The notes: generated by a model not told the origin, from the sequence alone. A stretch of DNA of 64,000 nt from Bathynomus jamesi (GCA_023014485.1 JAJOZX010000922.1:749001-813000); one strand, 5' to 3'. Counted from the first letter of the stretch, positions 27,510-38,909 are shown. Made by a program: numbers and translations.

Positions 27510-27905
27510 TTACCAAAGATTTAGCGTTCTACCTTTCTTATCTAAATCTGTTCTGAAGGAATTCAAAACAACAGGATCGAGTTGAAAAAGACCTTTGCTT
27601 AGGTTGAAGTTATTTGTAAGTTGGATAATGGCAGACTCAAGAATATTTCTATTAACAATGTTGCTAGAGTGAAATAAAACTGAAGCATTATTCCAATCAA
27701 TACAGTGGGATAACTCTGACAAATGGACAAAAAGGGCACTAGACAACTGTCCTGTTCTAACGGAATATTGATGCTGTTTTATACGTGTGCAAATCCTTTC
27801 CCGTCTGACCTATGTAAAAGGAATCACATTGTTTACAACCAATTTTATAGATAATGCCTGAATTATTGGTAGGGCTATTTTTTACTATGATATTTTTCAC
27901 AATAT
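27510..27905 (-). pseudogene. Penelope GIY-YIG endonuclease, C-terminal part
   Basis: The downstream end of the Penelope protein. The frame at 27510-27746 encodes LFVHLSELSHCIDWNNASVL and ends TDLDKKGRTLNLW; immediately before it, near 27780-27860, an alternative frame reads the CDSFYIGQTG...LHTRIKQH part of GIY-YIG. A frame change separates the two. The domain nicks target DNA for priming in this class. It is separated from the RT by the hAT insertion. Confidence 0.75.
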
Positions 27906-27919
27906 TGTTATATGAAAAT

Positions 27920-28429
27920 CAGAGCTGGGCACCGCAAACTCAAAATCAATTCCGCAATCGCAAATCCGCAAACTCAAACCTTACCTTCCGCAACCGCAAA
28001 TCCGCAAACTGCTTGCCATTTTTGGTGCCGCAAACGCAAATCCGCAAACGCAAACCATATTTCCAATTTTTACAGTGCTGGGCACTTCCGCAATCACAAT
28101 TTTAACTATAAAAAGTATCCAAAACATTAAAGAGGTATAAGAAGTTTTTATATCTTTTTAATGTTTAATGTTTTAGCCTTGTTTTTATTAAAAACAAGGC
28201 TAAATAATTTATTACAATAAATCACTATTGTAGAAGAAATAAAAATACTACATCACTAGCGGGCTTGGCCAGTGGCCACGTGGGAAATTTGCGGAAAGAT
28301 TTGCGTTTGCGGTCTTAGTTCCGCAACGCAAATTCACTAATTTGCGATGACTTTGCCGCAAACGCAAATCCGCAAACGAAAAACATACTTCCGCAATTGC
28401 GGAAGTGTTTGCGGAAGTGCCCAGCTCTG
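27920..28429. mobile_element. Non-autonomous hAT element inside the Penelope copy
   Basis: Inverted ends CAGAGCTGGGCAC.. / ..GTGCCCAGCTCTG, flanked by the 8-bp duplication ATGAAAAT (27912-27919 and 28430-28437). The interior is made of CCGCAAACGCAAATCCGCAA variations with an AAACAAGGCTAAA-type palindrome near 28175-28205. No transposase. Confidence 0.88.
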
Positions 28430-28437
28430 ATGAAAAT

Positions 28438-30064
28438 ACTACATTAATATCCAAAAGTTTAAGTACATTAGCAATGCCTAAAAAGCCCGGGAAAAATGGA
28501 AGTACTAAAATATTTTTTGACAAAGTACGAGTGTTATTATTGACACGATAGAAAGTTCGTTTTGCCTTGTTGAGACAAGATTCCATAAACACAGATGGAT
28601 AACACAGATCACTTCCAATACCGTTGATTTTTTCTAATTCGGCATCGATGTATTCCGGACTGGCGATCCTAAGGGCGCGGAGAAACATTGAAGAAAAAAT
28701 GGCCTTCTTAGTGGGGGTGTCATGTCCCGAGTAAAAGTGTACGTAGGACAAATTGTTTGTTTTTTTCCGATAGATACTAAACTTAAAACCTGGGCTTTCC
28801 CTATGTACACGCACATCCAAAAATGGGATTGAATTGTCTTGTTCCACTTCTAAAGTAAACTTAATGGAGGGGACTTGATCATTTAACTGAAGAAGGAAGT
28901 TATCCAGGTCACGATTCATGGGCCAGATACACAAAATAACGTCGACGTACAGCAACCAAGGGATGCCAACCCCCAGGATTCTCGGAATGTAAGTAATTTC
29001 GAAAAACTCCATATGAATATTGGAGAGGAGGGGCGACAAGGGGTTGCCCATGGCCATCCCAAAAACTTGTTGACAGTAGTCGTTATTGAAAGTGAATTTA
29101 CAGTCTTTGATGCAAAGCTTAATAAGTTCCAAAACAATATGTGAAGGTAGTGGCAGGTCATACTTATGTAATTCTTGGGAGAGAAAGTCAAGCATATCGT
29201 CAATCGGCAATTTTGTAAACAATGAACAAACGTCAAAACTGATCAATCTATCGTTAGTTTCAGTACGTGCATTACTCAATTTTTCAGTAAGATCCATGGA
29301 ATTTTTTACATGTGAATCAGAGATAGTTCCGAGAATGGGGGACAAGACTTTGACAAGCCATTTGGAGAGTTTATAAGTAATAGAGCCCACCGAGCTAATA
29401 ATAGGGCGCATAGGGTTGCCAGGTTTGTGGGTTTTAATAAGACCGTAAAGGTAGGGCAGAGAAGGTGAAGTGGACATGAAAAGAAAGCGGAATTAAGTCC
29501 TTATGATCTTTGAGAATGCGTTTCAAGCCACTATTAAATGATTTGATGACGTCATCCTGCGGGTTCTTCCTAAGTTTGCTGTATGTGGCGGGGTCCTGGA
29601 GAAGCTCGTTCATCTTTCTGATGTAGTCCACTTTGTCCATAATAACTATGGTGTTAGCCTTGTCTGCTTTAGTAATATGGAGCTCCCCATCTTTTTTTAA
29701 TTGTGAGGCTATTGCGGAAACGTTTAGGAAAGTTATCTTCGTAATTACTATTCGCCGCACTATAAACAAGGCCTTTAACTATGTTAAACAAATACTGAGG
29801 GAGATTACACTGTTTTTCAAAACGAGCGAGACTGTAACAAATTTGTAAAGCCGAGGGTTTTTTAACAATAAAAAAGGACATACCATATCCAAAGGCACTT
29901 TTTGCATCGTCACTAATGTTTTTCGAAGAAAGGTTCAAAACACACTTTGAGCTTGCTTTTTTACGCCACTGACTATTTCGAATGAGACTTTTAATTTTTC
30001 GATCCAAAATGTTACGAAGTGAAGAAGTTCTCCGACGCAACTCGTTGTAAATTTCATCAAACAA
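28438..30064 (-). pseudogene. Penelope-like reverse transcriptase, broken
   Basis: Three frames in order: 29669-30064 (RRRTSSLRNILDRKIKSL, N-terminal region), 29434-29769 (HITKADKANTIVIMDKVDYI), and 28438-29477 (PYLYGLIKTHKPGNPMRPI, RT core). The palm has FDVCSLFTKLPIDDML (motif A) and MAMGNPLSPLLSNI (motif B). Motif C reads LLYVDVILC, with Val where the second Asp of YxDD is expected. At least two frame changes. The open frame formally runs past 28438 into the inserted hAT element, so its last 60 or so residues are not Penelope. Confidence 0.82.
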
Positions 30065-30382
30065 AGGTTGGATCCACGGTTGTATTTGTATATATATATT
30101 ATATATTTTTTTTTTTATCTATAACATTGGTTGGAAACAATTCATTTAATCCTGTGCTAAAAATCGATAATTTTCAATTTTTATATACAAAAAGAGCAGT
30201 GTGCTAAAACCCGGGCAGATTTCCAGTATAAATTTGTAAAATTTTTTTTATCTATAACATTGGTTGGAAACAATTCATTTAATCTTGTGCTAAAAATCGA
30301 TAGTTTTTCCTTATAAATCTGTGTGCCCCTCACACAATCCTTTAAGTTTGTTTCTCCGTTTTTTGTATATATACTGTATATA

Positions 30383-31027
30383 CAGGGTGTCTCAAAAGTC
30401 ACTATCTATTTTGAAAAATAATGGGAATTACGAAAAACTGGTTTAAGACATGAAAAATATATTTATTTCAAAGTAAGTGCCACAAAGAATTAATGCTATT
30501 TATTTATCTGTCTCCACATGGCGACCATCAGTGTCTCTACAGAGCTCAAAGCGATAAGTTGTTTCCCGGAACACACTTTCCAGCATTTGAGGTGTTATTT
30601 TCTGAACTGCATCGGTAATACGATTTCGAAGTTCGGCTACATCACTAATTCTTCTACCAGTGTACACCTTAGACTTAATGAAACCCCAGGCGAAAAAATC
30701 TAATGGTGTTAAATCGGGTGAACGTGCTGCCCATGGTTGTGTTCTTCCACGACCAATCCAGCGACCGAGGAAGCGTCTGTCAAGATAATCACGTACAATT
30801 ATTGCATAATGGCACGGTGCTCCATCCTGCTGAAAACTGTGTCAAGAATGCCATCTGTAAGAAGTTGAGGTTCGAGGAATTGTTCAAGCATGTCAAGATA
30901 ATAAACCAATTAACTTTTTTTAAATACACAAATTTGCACCAGAAGTACATATCTTTATGCCAGCATAGCATTTTAAAAAAAAACATCTAATGTCACCGAA
31001 ATAGATAGTGACTTTTGAGACACCCTG
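30383..31027 (-). mobile_element. Mariner-like element with C-terminal transposase remnant
   Basis: Ends CAGGGTGTCTCAAAAGTCAC and complement at 31027, TA on each side (30381-30382, 31028-31029). On the minus strand about 30500-30840 encodes a transposase end: QDGAPCHYAIIVRDYLD, then WAARSPDLTPLDFFAWG and a C-terminal tail. The N-terminal two thirds are deleted. Inserted in the left terminal repeat of the Penelope element. Confidence 0.87.
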
Positions 31028-31076
31028 TATATATTTTTTTTCTGTAACCTATATATAGGCTGTAATTCTTTATGTA

Positions 31077-32458
31077 AAGGGTGTCAGGAAATGATTGCCC
31101 CCCCCCCCCCCTGTACAGAAGAAACTGAAAGGAATAGAAAAAAACACAAAAAACACGCGAAAGAGCGTTTAATTTTGAATAAAAAACACTTGTTTTAATA
31201 TCGGGTGTTGCCCCCATTTGCAGCTCTGACGGCCATTAATCGACGGGGTATGATCCCAGAAGTGTCTCAAAGAGATCGGTATCATGATTCATTCCTTCAA
31301 GGACTTCGTTGATCTTTGCAGTCATAATTTCTGTTGAATACCGATTCTGAATGGGTTGTTCCAGCATTAAGGACTCCACCCGATCCTTCATGATGGATCC
31401 AACATGTTCACAGACATTAAGATCGGGGAAATTGCCAGGCCATTCATTATTTCCGAAAAATCAACGCTATTGTCCTTAAGCAGTTGTTGAGTCGCAAGTG
31501 CTTTCATACAGGGGGCTTTGTCGTGAAGAAAGGTTGCCTGTTCAACATCCAAACACACTCGGGGTCTTTCAAAAACGGAATTACATGTTGGGCTAAAATT
31601 ACATTTCGAAAATAAGGCCCATCCCAACTGGTTCCTCTTGGTTTGATAACCCAGATGAGCTTCCGATAGAGAACATAATGAAACACCCACACATGCTGGA
31701 TTTTTTACTATTTCTCGATACTTCTGGTCGTCTGGGACTTCATCAGGAGTTGTTGCCCAACCCGATCATCCTGAAAATTTGGTTTTCTGGAGACATAAAC
31801 GAAGAATTCATCGCTGACAACCAAGTGAAGGAAATCGTCTTCCGTCCATTCCTCAAGATAATCACAAAACCATAGCCGATCTTCAATATTAAGGTCACTC
31901 TTCCGTGGCTTAGCTATTTCATGCCAAGCACTCAAGCCTTGGCGAACTCGAAATTGATGCACAAGTTGCCGATTGACTATCTTACCACGACGGATAAGTA
32001 TCTCTTTCGCTACCTCAGAGCAGCTCTTCTTTCGGCGCCGTGATGCAGCAAGCACAATGTCTTTCGATTCTTGAGATAATTTCTCCGGTCTTCCTCCTCG
32101 AAATTCTGTTTCACAATCTTCAGGATTCTTATTCCAATTCCTTTTGACAAAGTCTTCTGATCTTTTTAATCTCTCAGCCACCCAGTGTCGAGTTATGAAA
32201 GTTGTAACAGCTTCCTTTGCTTCACGAAATGTGACAGCTCGAATGCGGTCAAGAACTCGCTTTTTCTCTGAATCGTTCAAAATAGATGATGCCATGGTTT
32301 CTGTGGGGAAAAAAATGGTAAGAATTAAAATCACAGGAATAGAATATAATGGTTTTTATTCAGATTTTAACGCTCTTTCAAGTGGTCTCGCCGGTTTTTA
32401 TCTATCTCTTCTAATTTTTGCTCTACAGGGGGGGGGGCAATCATTTCCTGACACCCCG
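31077..32458 (-). mobile_element. Tc1/mariner-like element in the Penelope terminal repeat
   Basis: Inverted ends with GGGTGTCAGGAAATGATTGCC and a C/G homopolymer (31099-31111 and about 32430-32440), flanked by TA. Removing it makes the Penelope phrase TTCTTTATG-TACTTCAG contiguous, as in the other copies. The right boundary may be off by one or two bases. Confidence 0.86.
31388..32292 (-). pseudogene. Tc1/mariner-like transposase, broken
   Basis: ATG near 32292 (MASSILNDSEKKRVLDRIRA). The first frame covers an N-terminal HTH region, GGRPEKLSQESKDIV as linker and a first catalytic Asp in LVVSDEFFVY. It shifts frame near 31710; later frames keep SWDGPYFRNVILAQHVIPFL and then an NNEWPGNFPDLNVCEH segment, which is the usual third catalytic region. 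At least two frame changes occur, so no full enzyme is made. Confidence 0.75.
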
Positions 32459-32465
32459 TACTTCA

Positions 32466-32505
32466 GTGTTCCTGAGGATGTCATTAGACGAAAGCGCTTG
32501 AGCAC
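32466..32505 (+). ncRNA. Hammerhead-ribozyme-like motif, left Penelope terminal repeat
   Basis: Layout: stem I strand GTGTTC (32466-32471), CTGAGGA core (32472-32478), one extra T, stem II GTC-ATTA-GAC (32480-32489), GAAA (32490-32493), a self-complementary AGCGCT for a short stem III, T as the residue before the expected cleavage, and GAGCAC (32500-32505), which pairs six bases with GTGTTC (one G-U). Penelope elements are known to carry minimal hammerheads with such a short stem III. The extra base between core and stem II is a deviation. Confidence 0.62.
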
Positions 32506-32585
32506 CATTCTGTTTCCTTTCCTTCGTGGTTTTATTCATCATAATTATTTTTCACGTGTTACTTTCGTGAAATAATTTTCATATA

Positions 32586-34920
32586 ATGAACACCACGCGT
32601 TCCTTCGGCTTGCTGTTCCCTCTCTTGTCTCCGTTTGTGTCCGTGTTTTCTTCTACATTAATGAAGGGGCATGCAATTCGTATCCGACGAAAGTTTCTTA
32701 CTAATTGTCCAGAGGAGCAAGTTCTTCCCAAATCCCTGCTTCCGATTCGCCTCAGACAAATTGACGACCATCCGTTCAACAACTTCAGCAGATTAATTTT
32801 AAAAAAACATATTGAAGTCACCAGACAAAATGAGTGGTCCGCCTTCAAAAATTTAAACATCGCCAAACATAATTTTGTGACCGTTATTCCCCAACCGTGG
32901 ATCCAACCTTTGTTTGATGAAATTTACAACGAGTTGCGTCGGAGAACTTCTTCACTTCGTAACATTTTGGATCGAAAAATTAAAAGTCTCATTCGAAATA
33001 GTCAGTGGAGTAAAAAAGCAAGCTCAAAGTGTGTTTTGAACTTTTCTTCGAAAAACATTAGTGACGATGCAAAAAGTGCCCTTGGATATGGTATGTCCTT
33101 TTTTATTGTTAAAAAACCCTCGGCTTTACAAATTTGTTACAGTCTCGCTCGTTTTGAAAAACTGTAATCTCCCTCAGTATTTGTTTAACATAGTTAAAGG
33201 CCTTGTTTATAGTGCGGCGAATAGTAATTACGAAGATAACTTTCCTAAACGTTTTCGCAATAGCCTCTCACAATTAAAAAAAGATGGGGAGCTCCATATT
33301 ACTAAAGCAGACAAGGCTAACACCATAGTTATTATGGACAAAGTGGACTACATCAGAAAGATGAACGAGCTTCTCCAGGACCCCGCCACATACAGCAAAC
33401 TTAGGAAGAACCCCAGGATGACGTCATCAATCATTTAATAGTGGCTTGAAACGCATTCTCAAAGATCATAAGGACTTAATTCCGCTTTTCATGTCCACTT
33501 CACCTTCTCTGCCCTACCTTTACGGTCTTATTAAAACCCACAAACCTGGCAACCCTATGCGCCCTATTATTAGCTCGGTGGGCTCTATTACTTATAAACT
33601 CTCCAAATGGCTTGTCAAAGTCTTGTCCCCCATTCTCGGAACTATCTCTGATTCACATGTAAAAAATTCCATAGATCTTACTGAAAAAATGAGTAATGCA
33701 CGTATTGAAACTAACGATAGATTGATCAGTTTTGACGTTTGTTCATTGTTTACAAAAGTGCCGATTGACGATATGCTTGACTTTCTCTCCCAAGAATTAA
33801 ATAAGTATGACCTGCCACTACCTTCACACATTGTTTTGGAACTTATTAAGCTTTGCATCAATGACTGTAAATTTACTTTCAATAACGAGTATTATCAAGA
33901 AGTTTTTGGGATGGCCATGGGCAACCCCTTGTCGCCCCTCCTCTCCAATATTTATATGGAGTTTTTCGAAATTACTTACATTCCGAGAATCCTGGGGGTT
34001 GGCATCCCTTGGTTGCGGTACGTCGACGTTATTTTGTGTGTCTGGCCCATGAATCGTGACCTGGATAACTTCCTCCTTCAGTTAAATGATCAAGTCCCCT
34101 CCATTAAGTTTACTTTAGAAGTGGAACAGGACAATTCAATCCCATTTTTGGATGTGCGTGTACATAGGGAAAGCCCAGGTTTTAAGTTTAGTATCTATCG
34201 GAAAAAAACAAACAATTTGTCCTACGTAAACTTTTACTCGGGTCATGACACCCCCACTAAGAAGGCCATTTTTTCTTCAATGTTTCTCCGCGCCCTTAGG
34301 ATCGCCAGTCCGGAATACATCGATGCCGAATTAGAAAAAATCAACTGTATTGGAAGTGATCTGTGTTATCTATCTGCGTTTATGGAATCTTGTCTCAACA
34401 AGGCAAAACGAACTTTCTATCGTGTCAATAATAACACTCGTACTTTGTCAAAAAATATTTTAGTACTTCCATTTTTCCCGGGCTTTTTAGGCATTGCTAA
34501 TGTACTTAAACTTTTGGATATTAATGTAGTATTTTCATATAACAATATTATGAAAAATATAATAATTCAGGCATTATCTATAAAATTGGTTGTAAACAAT
34601 GTGATTCCTTTTACATAGGTCAGACGGGAAAGGATTTGCACACACGTATAAAACAGCATCAATATTCCGTTAGAACAGGACAGTTGTCTAGTGCCCTTTT
34701 TGTCCATTTGTCAGAGTTATCCCACTGTATTGATTGGAATAATGCTTCAGTTTTATTTCACTCTAGCAACATTGTTAATAGAAATATTCTTGAGTCTGCC
34801 ATTATCCAACTTACAAATAACTTCAACATAAGCAAAGGTCTTTTTCAACTCGATCCTGTTGTTTTGAATTCCTTCAGAACAGATTTAGATAAGAAAGGTA
34901 GAACGCTAAATCTTTGGTAA
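32586..34920 (+). pseudogene. Penelope-like RT with GIY-YIG endonuclease, frameshifted
   Basis: Four frames in order. 32586-33167: N-terminal region. 33061-33438: overlapping continuation, KADKANTIVIMDKVDYI. 33446-34618: RT core with LYGLIKTHKPGNPMRPIISS, FDVCSLFTKVPIDDML and MAMGNPLSPLLSNIYMEF. The last frame, about 34560-34920, holds the GIY-YIG endonuclease: GIIYKI and SFYIGQTGKDLHTRIKQH. Motif C reads RYVDVILC, where Val replaces the second catalytic Asp, as in the other copy. Three frame changes plus this residue make the gene inactive. The start at 32586 follows the hammerhead unit by about 80 bases. Confidence 0.84.
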
Positions 34921-35019
34921 ACTTGTATGCCACCATAATAACTTTTATTTTTCATTTTTTATATACCAAAAAAAGGGTAGAGTGCTAAAACCCGGGCAGA
35001 TTTCCAGTATAAATTTGTA

Positions 35020-35053
<34 letters not shown>

Positions 35054-35316
35054 TTATAACATTGGTTGGAAACAATTCATTTAATCTTGTGCTAAAAATC
35101 GATAATTTTCAATTTTTATATACAAAAAGAGCAGAGTGCTAAAACCCGGGCAGATTTCCAGTATAAATTTGTAAAATTTTTTTTATCTATAACATTGGTT
35201 GGAAATAATTCATTTAATCTTGTGCTAAAAATCGATAGTTTTTCCTTATAAATTTGTGTGCCCCTCACACAATCCTTTAAGTTTGTTTCTCCGTATATAT
35301 ATATATATATATATAT

Positions 35317-35522
35317 ACTGGAGGTTTCACGTGCGCCCTCCCGGCCCTAGCACCCAAGGATGATGGGGCTCGACCCTGTCGTCTTTCTCATCCTTGGTCT
35401 TTTTCCACTTCGACTGTCCCCTCCACCCTTTCTTTTTCCTCTGTCTTTCTTCTCACTTTTTCTTTGTTTTTCCGCTGAGATATGCCCTTTTAAATAGAGG
35501 CGAATCGGTTCTTCCGGAACTT

Positions 35523-35540
<18 letters not shown>
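35317..35540 (+). mobile_element. Retroposed sequence with poly(A), probably LINE 3' end
   Basis: GGAGGTTTCACGTGCGCCC to CTTCCGGAAC, followed by about 17 A residues, is inserted between the CTCCGTATATA and TATATTTTTT parts of the Penelope terminal repeat. The pyrimidine-rich body and A tail suggest a 5'-truncated LINE 3' UTR or SINE. Confidence 0.55.
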
Positions 35541-35554
<14 letters not shown>

Positions 35555-35603
35555 TTTTTTTTTCTCTAACCTATATATAGGCTGTAATTCTTTATGTACT
35601 TCA

Positions 35604-35643
35604 GTGTTCCTGAGGATGTCATTAGACGAAAGCGCTTGAGCAC
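35604..35643 (+). ncRNA. Hammerhead-ribozyme-like motif, right Penelope terminal repeat
   Basis: The same motif as at 32466-32505, on the same strand and about 3.1 kb downstream, flanking the Penelope body. Confidence 0.6.
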
Positions 35644-35739
35644 CATTCTGTGTTTCCTTTCCTTCGTGGTTTTATTCATCATAATTATTTTTCACGTGTT
35701 ACTTTCGTGAAATAATGTTCATATATATATATATGGTAG

Positions 35740-37585
35740 AGGAAAGAGGAAAAGGAAAGAGGAAAAGGCGGTAGAATCAATAAAGGAAAATCCAAAATAC
35801 TTCTATAGCTATGCAAAAAGGAAAACAAAAACGCGCGCCGCTACTGGGCCCTAAAGGACGAGAAATAATGAACTAACCGACGATCCAAAAGAAATATCTG
35901 ATACATTGAGAGCTCAATATGAATCAGTTTTCAGTACCCCAAAAAGTGACAAAGCGATACCTGACATAAATGCATTCTTTGAAGAGGAATTGCAAGGAGA
36001 GTATATAACAGACTTTGATTTTACCCCAGAAGATGTAGCGAGAGCTATAGGACAAATGAAACCACATTCAGCTGCAGGTCCGGACAATTGGAACGCATTA
36101 TTGATCAAAAACTGTAAAAATGAAATAGCTACACCTTTATACTGGATATGGAGAAGATCCCTAGACACTGGGGAAATACCGAGCATCTTGAAAAAAGCAA
36201 ACATTGGCTCTATATATCAAGGAGGGGACAGATCTCGAGCAAAGAACTATAGACCAGTGTCATTGACGTCCCACCTCACCAAAGTATTTGAAAGAATAGT
36301 TAGAGAGAAAATTTATGATTTCCTGGAGACACGGGAAAGATTCAACGAAAATCAGCAAGGATTCCGATCAGGTAGATCATGCCTATCACAACTAATAGAA
36401 CACTACAACAATATCCTAGATGCATTGGAAGGCAATGACAACTACGATGTTATATACACACAGATTTTGCTAAAGCTTTTGACAAATGTGATCATGGTAT
36501 AATAGCACATAAAATGAAATATATGGGGATAACAGGCAAAGTGGGAAAATGGATCTACAACTTCCTCAGAGAACGTCTGTGGGTCGTCAAAATTCAAGGT
36601 ATATCATCATCAGAATCGGAAGTACGCAGCTCAGTACCACAAGGGACAGTACTGGCCCCACTCCTGTTCATTATCATGCTAACAGACATAGACAGCGGAG
36701 TAAACAGGAACAGTATAGTAACATCCTTTGCAGACTATACAAAAATCAGCAGAAAAATCAGCGATGTACACGACGTGGAGGCCTTGGGGAGGGACACGAA
36801 CAAAATATACAAATGGTCAGAAGACAACAACATGTCATCTAACACCGAGAAATTTCAGCTCTTGAGATATGGTAGAACAGAAGAACTTAAACAGACTGCA
36901 TATTATGCTCCAGATAGACAGGAAATTCAGAGAAGCACGAAAGCGATCGATCTCGGGATAATAATGACAGATGATGCGAAATTCGAAACACAAAATCAGG
37001 TAGCGATAAATAAAGCAAAAAGAGTCGCCGGACAGGTACCAAGAACGTTCAAGAGAAGGGACAGGACAGTAATGATTCCCCTGCAAATGCAGCTGCAAAG
37101 AACTCAACTACTGGGAAAGACTACGTAAACTAAATCTGTACTCCCTGGAAAGAAGAAGAGAGAGGTACACCATAATCTACATATGGAAAATGATCGAAAA
37201 ACTGGTACCAAACCTAAAACTAAACCCAATTACCATTCAACAACACTGGAAAATAGGAAAGGCAGAATGTGTAGTGTTCCCAAATTAAAGGCCCGACAAG
37301 GGACCTCCTCAACTCTGAAGGAAAATAGCTTGGTTTGTCAGGGGGCCAAGACTTTTCACCAGCTTCCAAAGGACCTCAGAAACGTAACGGGGGTCAAAGT
37401 TGAAGTCTCAAGAGAAGACTGTATGCCTGGCTCAGGACGTACCAGATGAGCCGGGCGTGCCTGGCTATGTACGGTGGAGAGCACAAGAAAGCAACTCGCT
37501 CCTCCACCAAGCCAGACCTAGAGGCGGGGCCACCAGCTTGACCTCCGTGTGAAGAGAGACCAACGCACGAAACAACAAGGTTCAT

Positions 37586-37590
<5 letters not shown>
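35740..37590 (+). mobile_element. CR1/Jockey-type LINE, 5' truncated
   Basis: Begins inside ORF2 upstream of the reverse transcriptase and ends in the typical GGTTCATAAGG before (TA)n. No ORF1, no endonuclease domain. It lies directly beyond the right Penelope terminal repeat. Confidence 0.75.
35880..37450 (+). pseudogene. LINE reverse transcriptase, broken
   Basis: Frame 35906-36502 carries the N-terminal RT part: KPHSAAGPDNWNALLIK, RAKNYRPVSLTSHLTKVFE and NENQQGFRSGRSCLSQL. A frame change near 36455-36490 hits the motif A region (DFAKAFD is split). Frame 36514-37128 follows with SSVPQGTVLAPLLF (motif B) and motif C, which reads SFADYTKISR: Tyr replaces the second catalytic Asp of FADD. The thumb region continues after 37100 in other frames (WERLRKLNLYSLERRR). 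So it is inactive for two separate reasons. Confidence 0.8.

Positions 37591-37662
<72 letters not shown>
37590..37662. repeat. (TA)n, about 35 units
   Basis: Perfect or near-perfect TA run that abuts the 3' end of the LINE. Confidence 0.9.
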
Positions 37663-38477
37663 CATTACGTTTACATAAATACTATAATATAAAGTTTACA
37701 CAAGTTTATGTAGGCAAATATTTATAAATGCTTCTCTACTGATTAAACGAGATGAAAGATTTCTACTTTCTTTCACGGACAAATATTTGTACTTGTAACT
37801 TGCAATCCAACGTTCATGTAAAATTATTTGCTCGGCAGAGCAAATATTGTACGTACTCTGGTGTATACCTACAGTATATAATTTCTTTACTTTTATTCAC
37901 TTACTGTTAATAATTCTGTAAGAATTTAATATTGAACACGAATTAGTGGATCTTAAATACTTTGTTTAGTACGTAATTAGTTATTTAAATAATTATTTTA
38001 GTTATTAAAATTTAAAATAATTATGATTTAATTTAAATTAATTAGGTTTTTTTTTTGGCAAATTACAAAATTTATTTAACTGATAACTTCGTCAGATTAT
38101 TCGAAATATGGTTACATTATTGTTGTTTGATGGGTTGTTTAATTTCCTTCGCAACTTCTGTATACAAATTAACCGATTTTAACCGGTTAACCGGTTAAAT
38201 GAAAATTTTGACCGCTCCCAGCCCTGGTGACCAGTGAACATAAGTGAGAAATTACTGGAAGATTGATTAATTAATACAGCGTTTCTGACTTTAATCCAAA
38301 GGGTAATGGGGTACGCGACTCGGAAGGTCTTCCTGATGAGACTACAAGAAGTATTAAAGATTTAGCCTCATTCAATCCCTGATGCCGTGCAGAAAGCTCG
38401 GAGGATCCAGGTTAAACACTCGAGTCCTTTAATGATGAGGAACTTGATATCCGTCATGGATACCTCCATTTGAAATA
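37663..38477. other. AT-rich sequence with one orphan hAT-like end
   Basis: No gene. At 38165-38226 the run ACCGGTTAACCGGTTAAATG ... CCCAGCCCTG resembles the right end of a hAT MITE, but no matching left end was found. Confidence 0.4.
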
Positions 38478-38909
38478 CTAAGTAACGTGAAGACGGAGGA
38501 AATCCCACCACCCTTCACGCCGGGTCATAGTGAGGGAGGATATTATTGGAGGGATACCTGCTCGATCTCGAATGTAAGATCCGACAGCAGGCGTATTGTA
38601 GTACGGCACCTTCATTTGATGGGCTGCCGCAAGGGTGGTTAATGTGACGTCAGAGACGATTTGCAAATTAATGACACCGGAGGCTTCGTTCGGCCTAAAT
38701 GCAATGATATCTGGAATACGAATCTCAAATAGACTTGGGATACAGGGTTCAATACTAAAGTCATAGTGGAACTTCCTTAAAATCTTAGCAAGAGCCCGCA
38801 GCACGATGTCGTGGCGCTCAGATCGTTGTGGGACCATATGAAAACAACTCTGCATAGCGCGCCCCCGAGTGACTCGGGTGTGCGACAACCGGGGCAAGAA
38901 AAGTTGCAT
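38478..38909 (-). pseudogene. R2-like LINE, restriction-like endonuclease end
   Basis: In 143 residues the block ERHDIVLRALAKILRK, then EIRIPDIIAFRPNEASGVINLQIVSD matches the restriction-like endonuclease at the C-terminus of R2/R4/NeSL-type LINEs: the RHD, PD and DxQ-like positions that form a PD-(D/E)xK centre. The usual CCHC knuckle just upstream is disrupted (a CxxC pattern is not legible in frame). Neither RT nor N-terminal zinc fingers are present nearby. Confidence 0.7.

Larger units (their letters stand above)
27001..30083 (-). mobile_element. Penelope-like element, 5'-truncated copy
   Basis: A minus-strand copy of the element at 30084-35720. From its 3' side: hammerhead-containing terminal unit (27001-27120), direct repeats with AACATTGGTTGGAAACAATT (27180-27480), GIY-YIG domain (27510-27900), reverse transcriptase to 30064. 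It ends at the position matching residue about 95 of the other copy, so it is 5' truncated. A hAT element is inserted at 27920-28429. Confidence 0.82.
30084..35720 (+). mobile_element. Penelope-like element with terminal repeats (pLTRs)
   Basis: The left terminal repeat is 30090-30382, continued at 31028-31076 and 32459-32585 after two mariner insertions; the right one is about 35035-35720. Shared marks are AACATTGGTTGGAAACAATT, GTGTGCCCCTCACACAATCC, CTATATATAGGCTGTAATTC and the hammerhead-like core. Between them lie RT and GIY-YIG (32586-34920). The right terminal repeat contains a retroposed insertion at 35317-35540. It is arranged head to head with the minus copy at 27001-30083. Confidence 0.82.

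Noticed and set aside
38145..38226. Complete hAT MITE
   Set aside because: Only a right end is visible; no matching left terminal repeat or 8-bp duplication was found.
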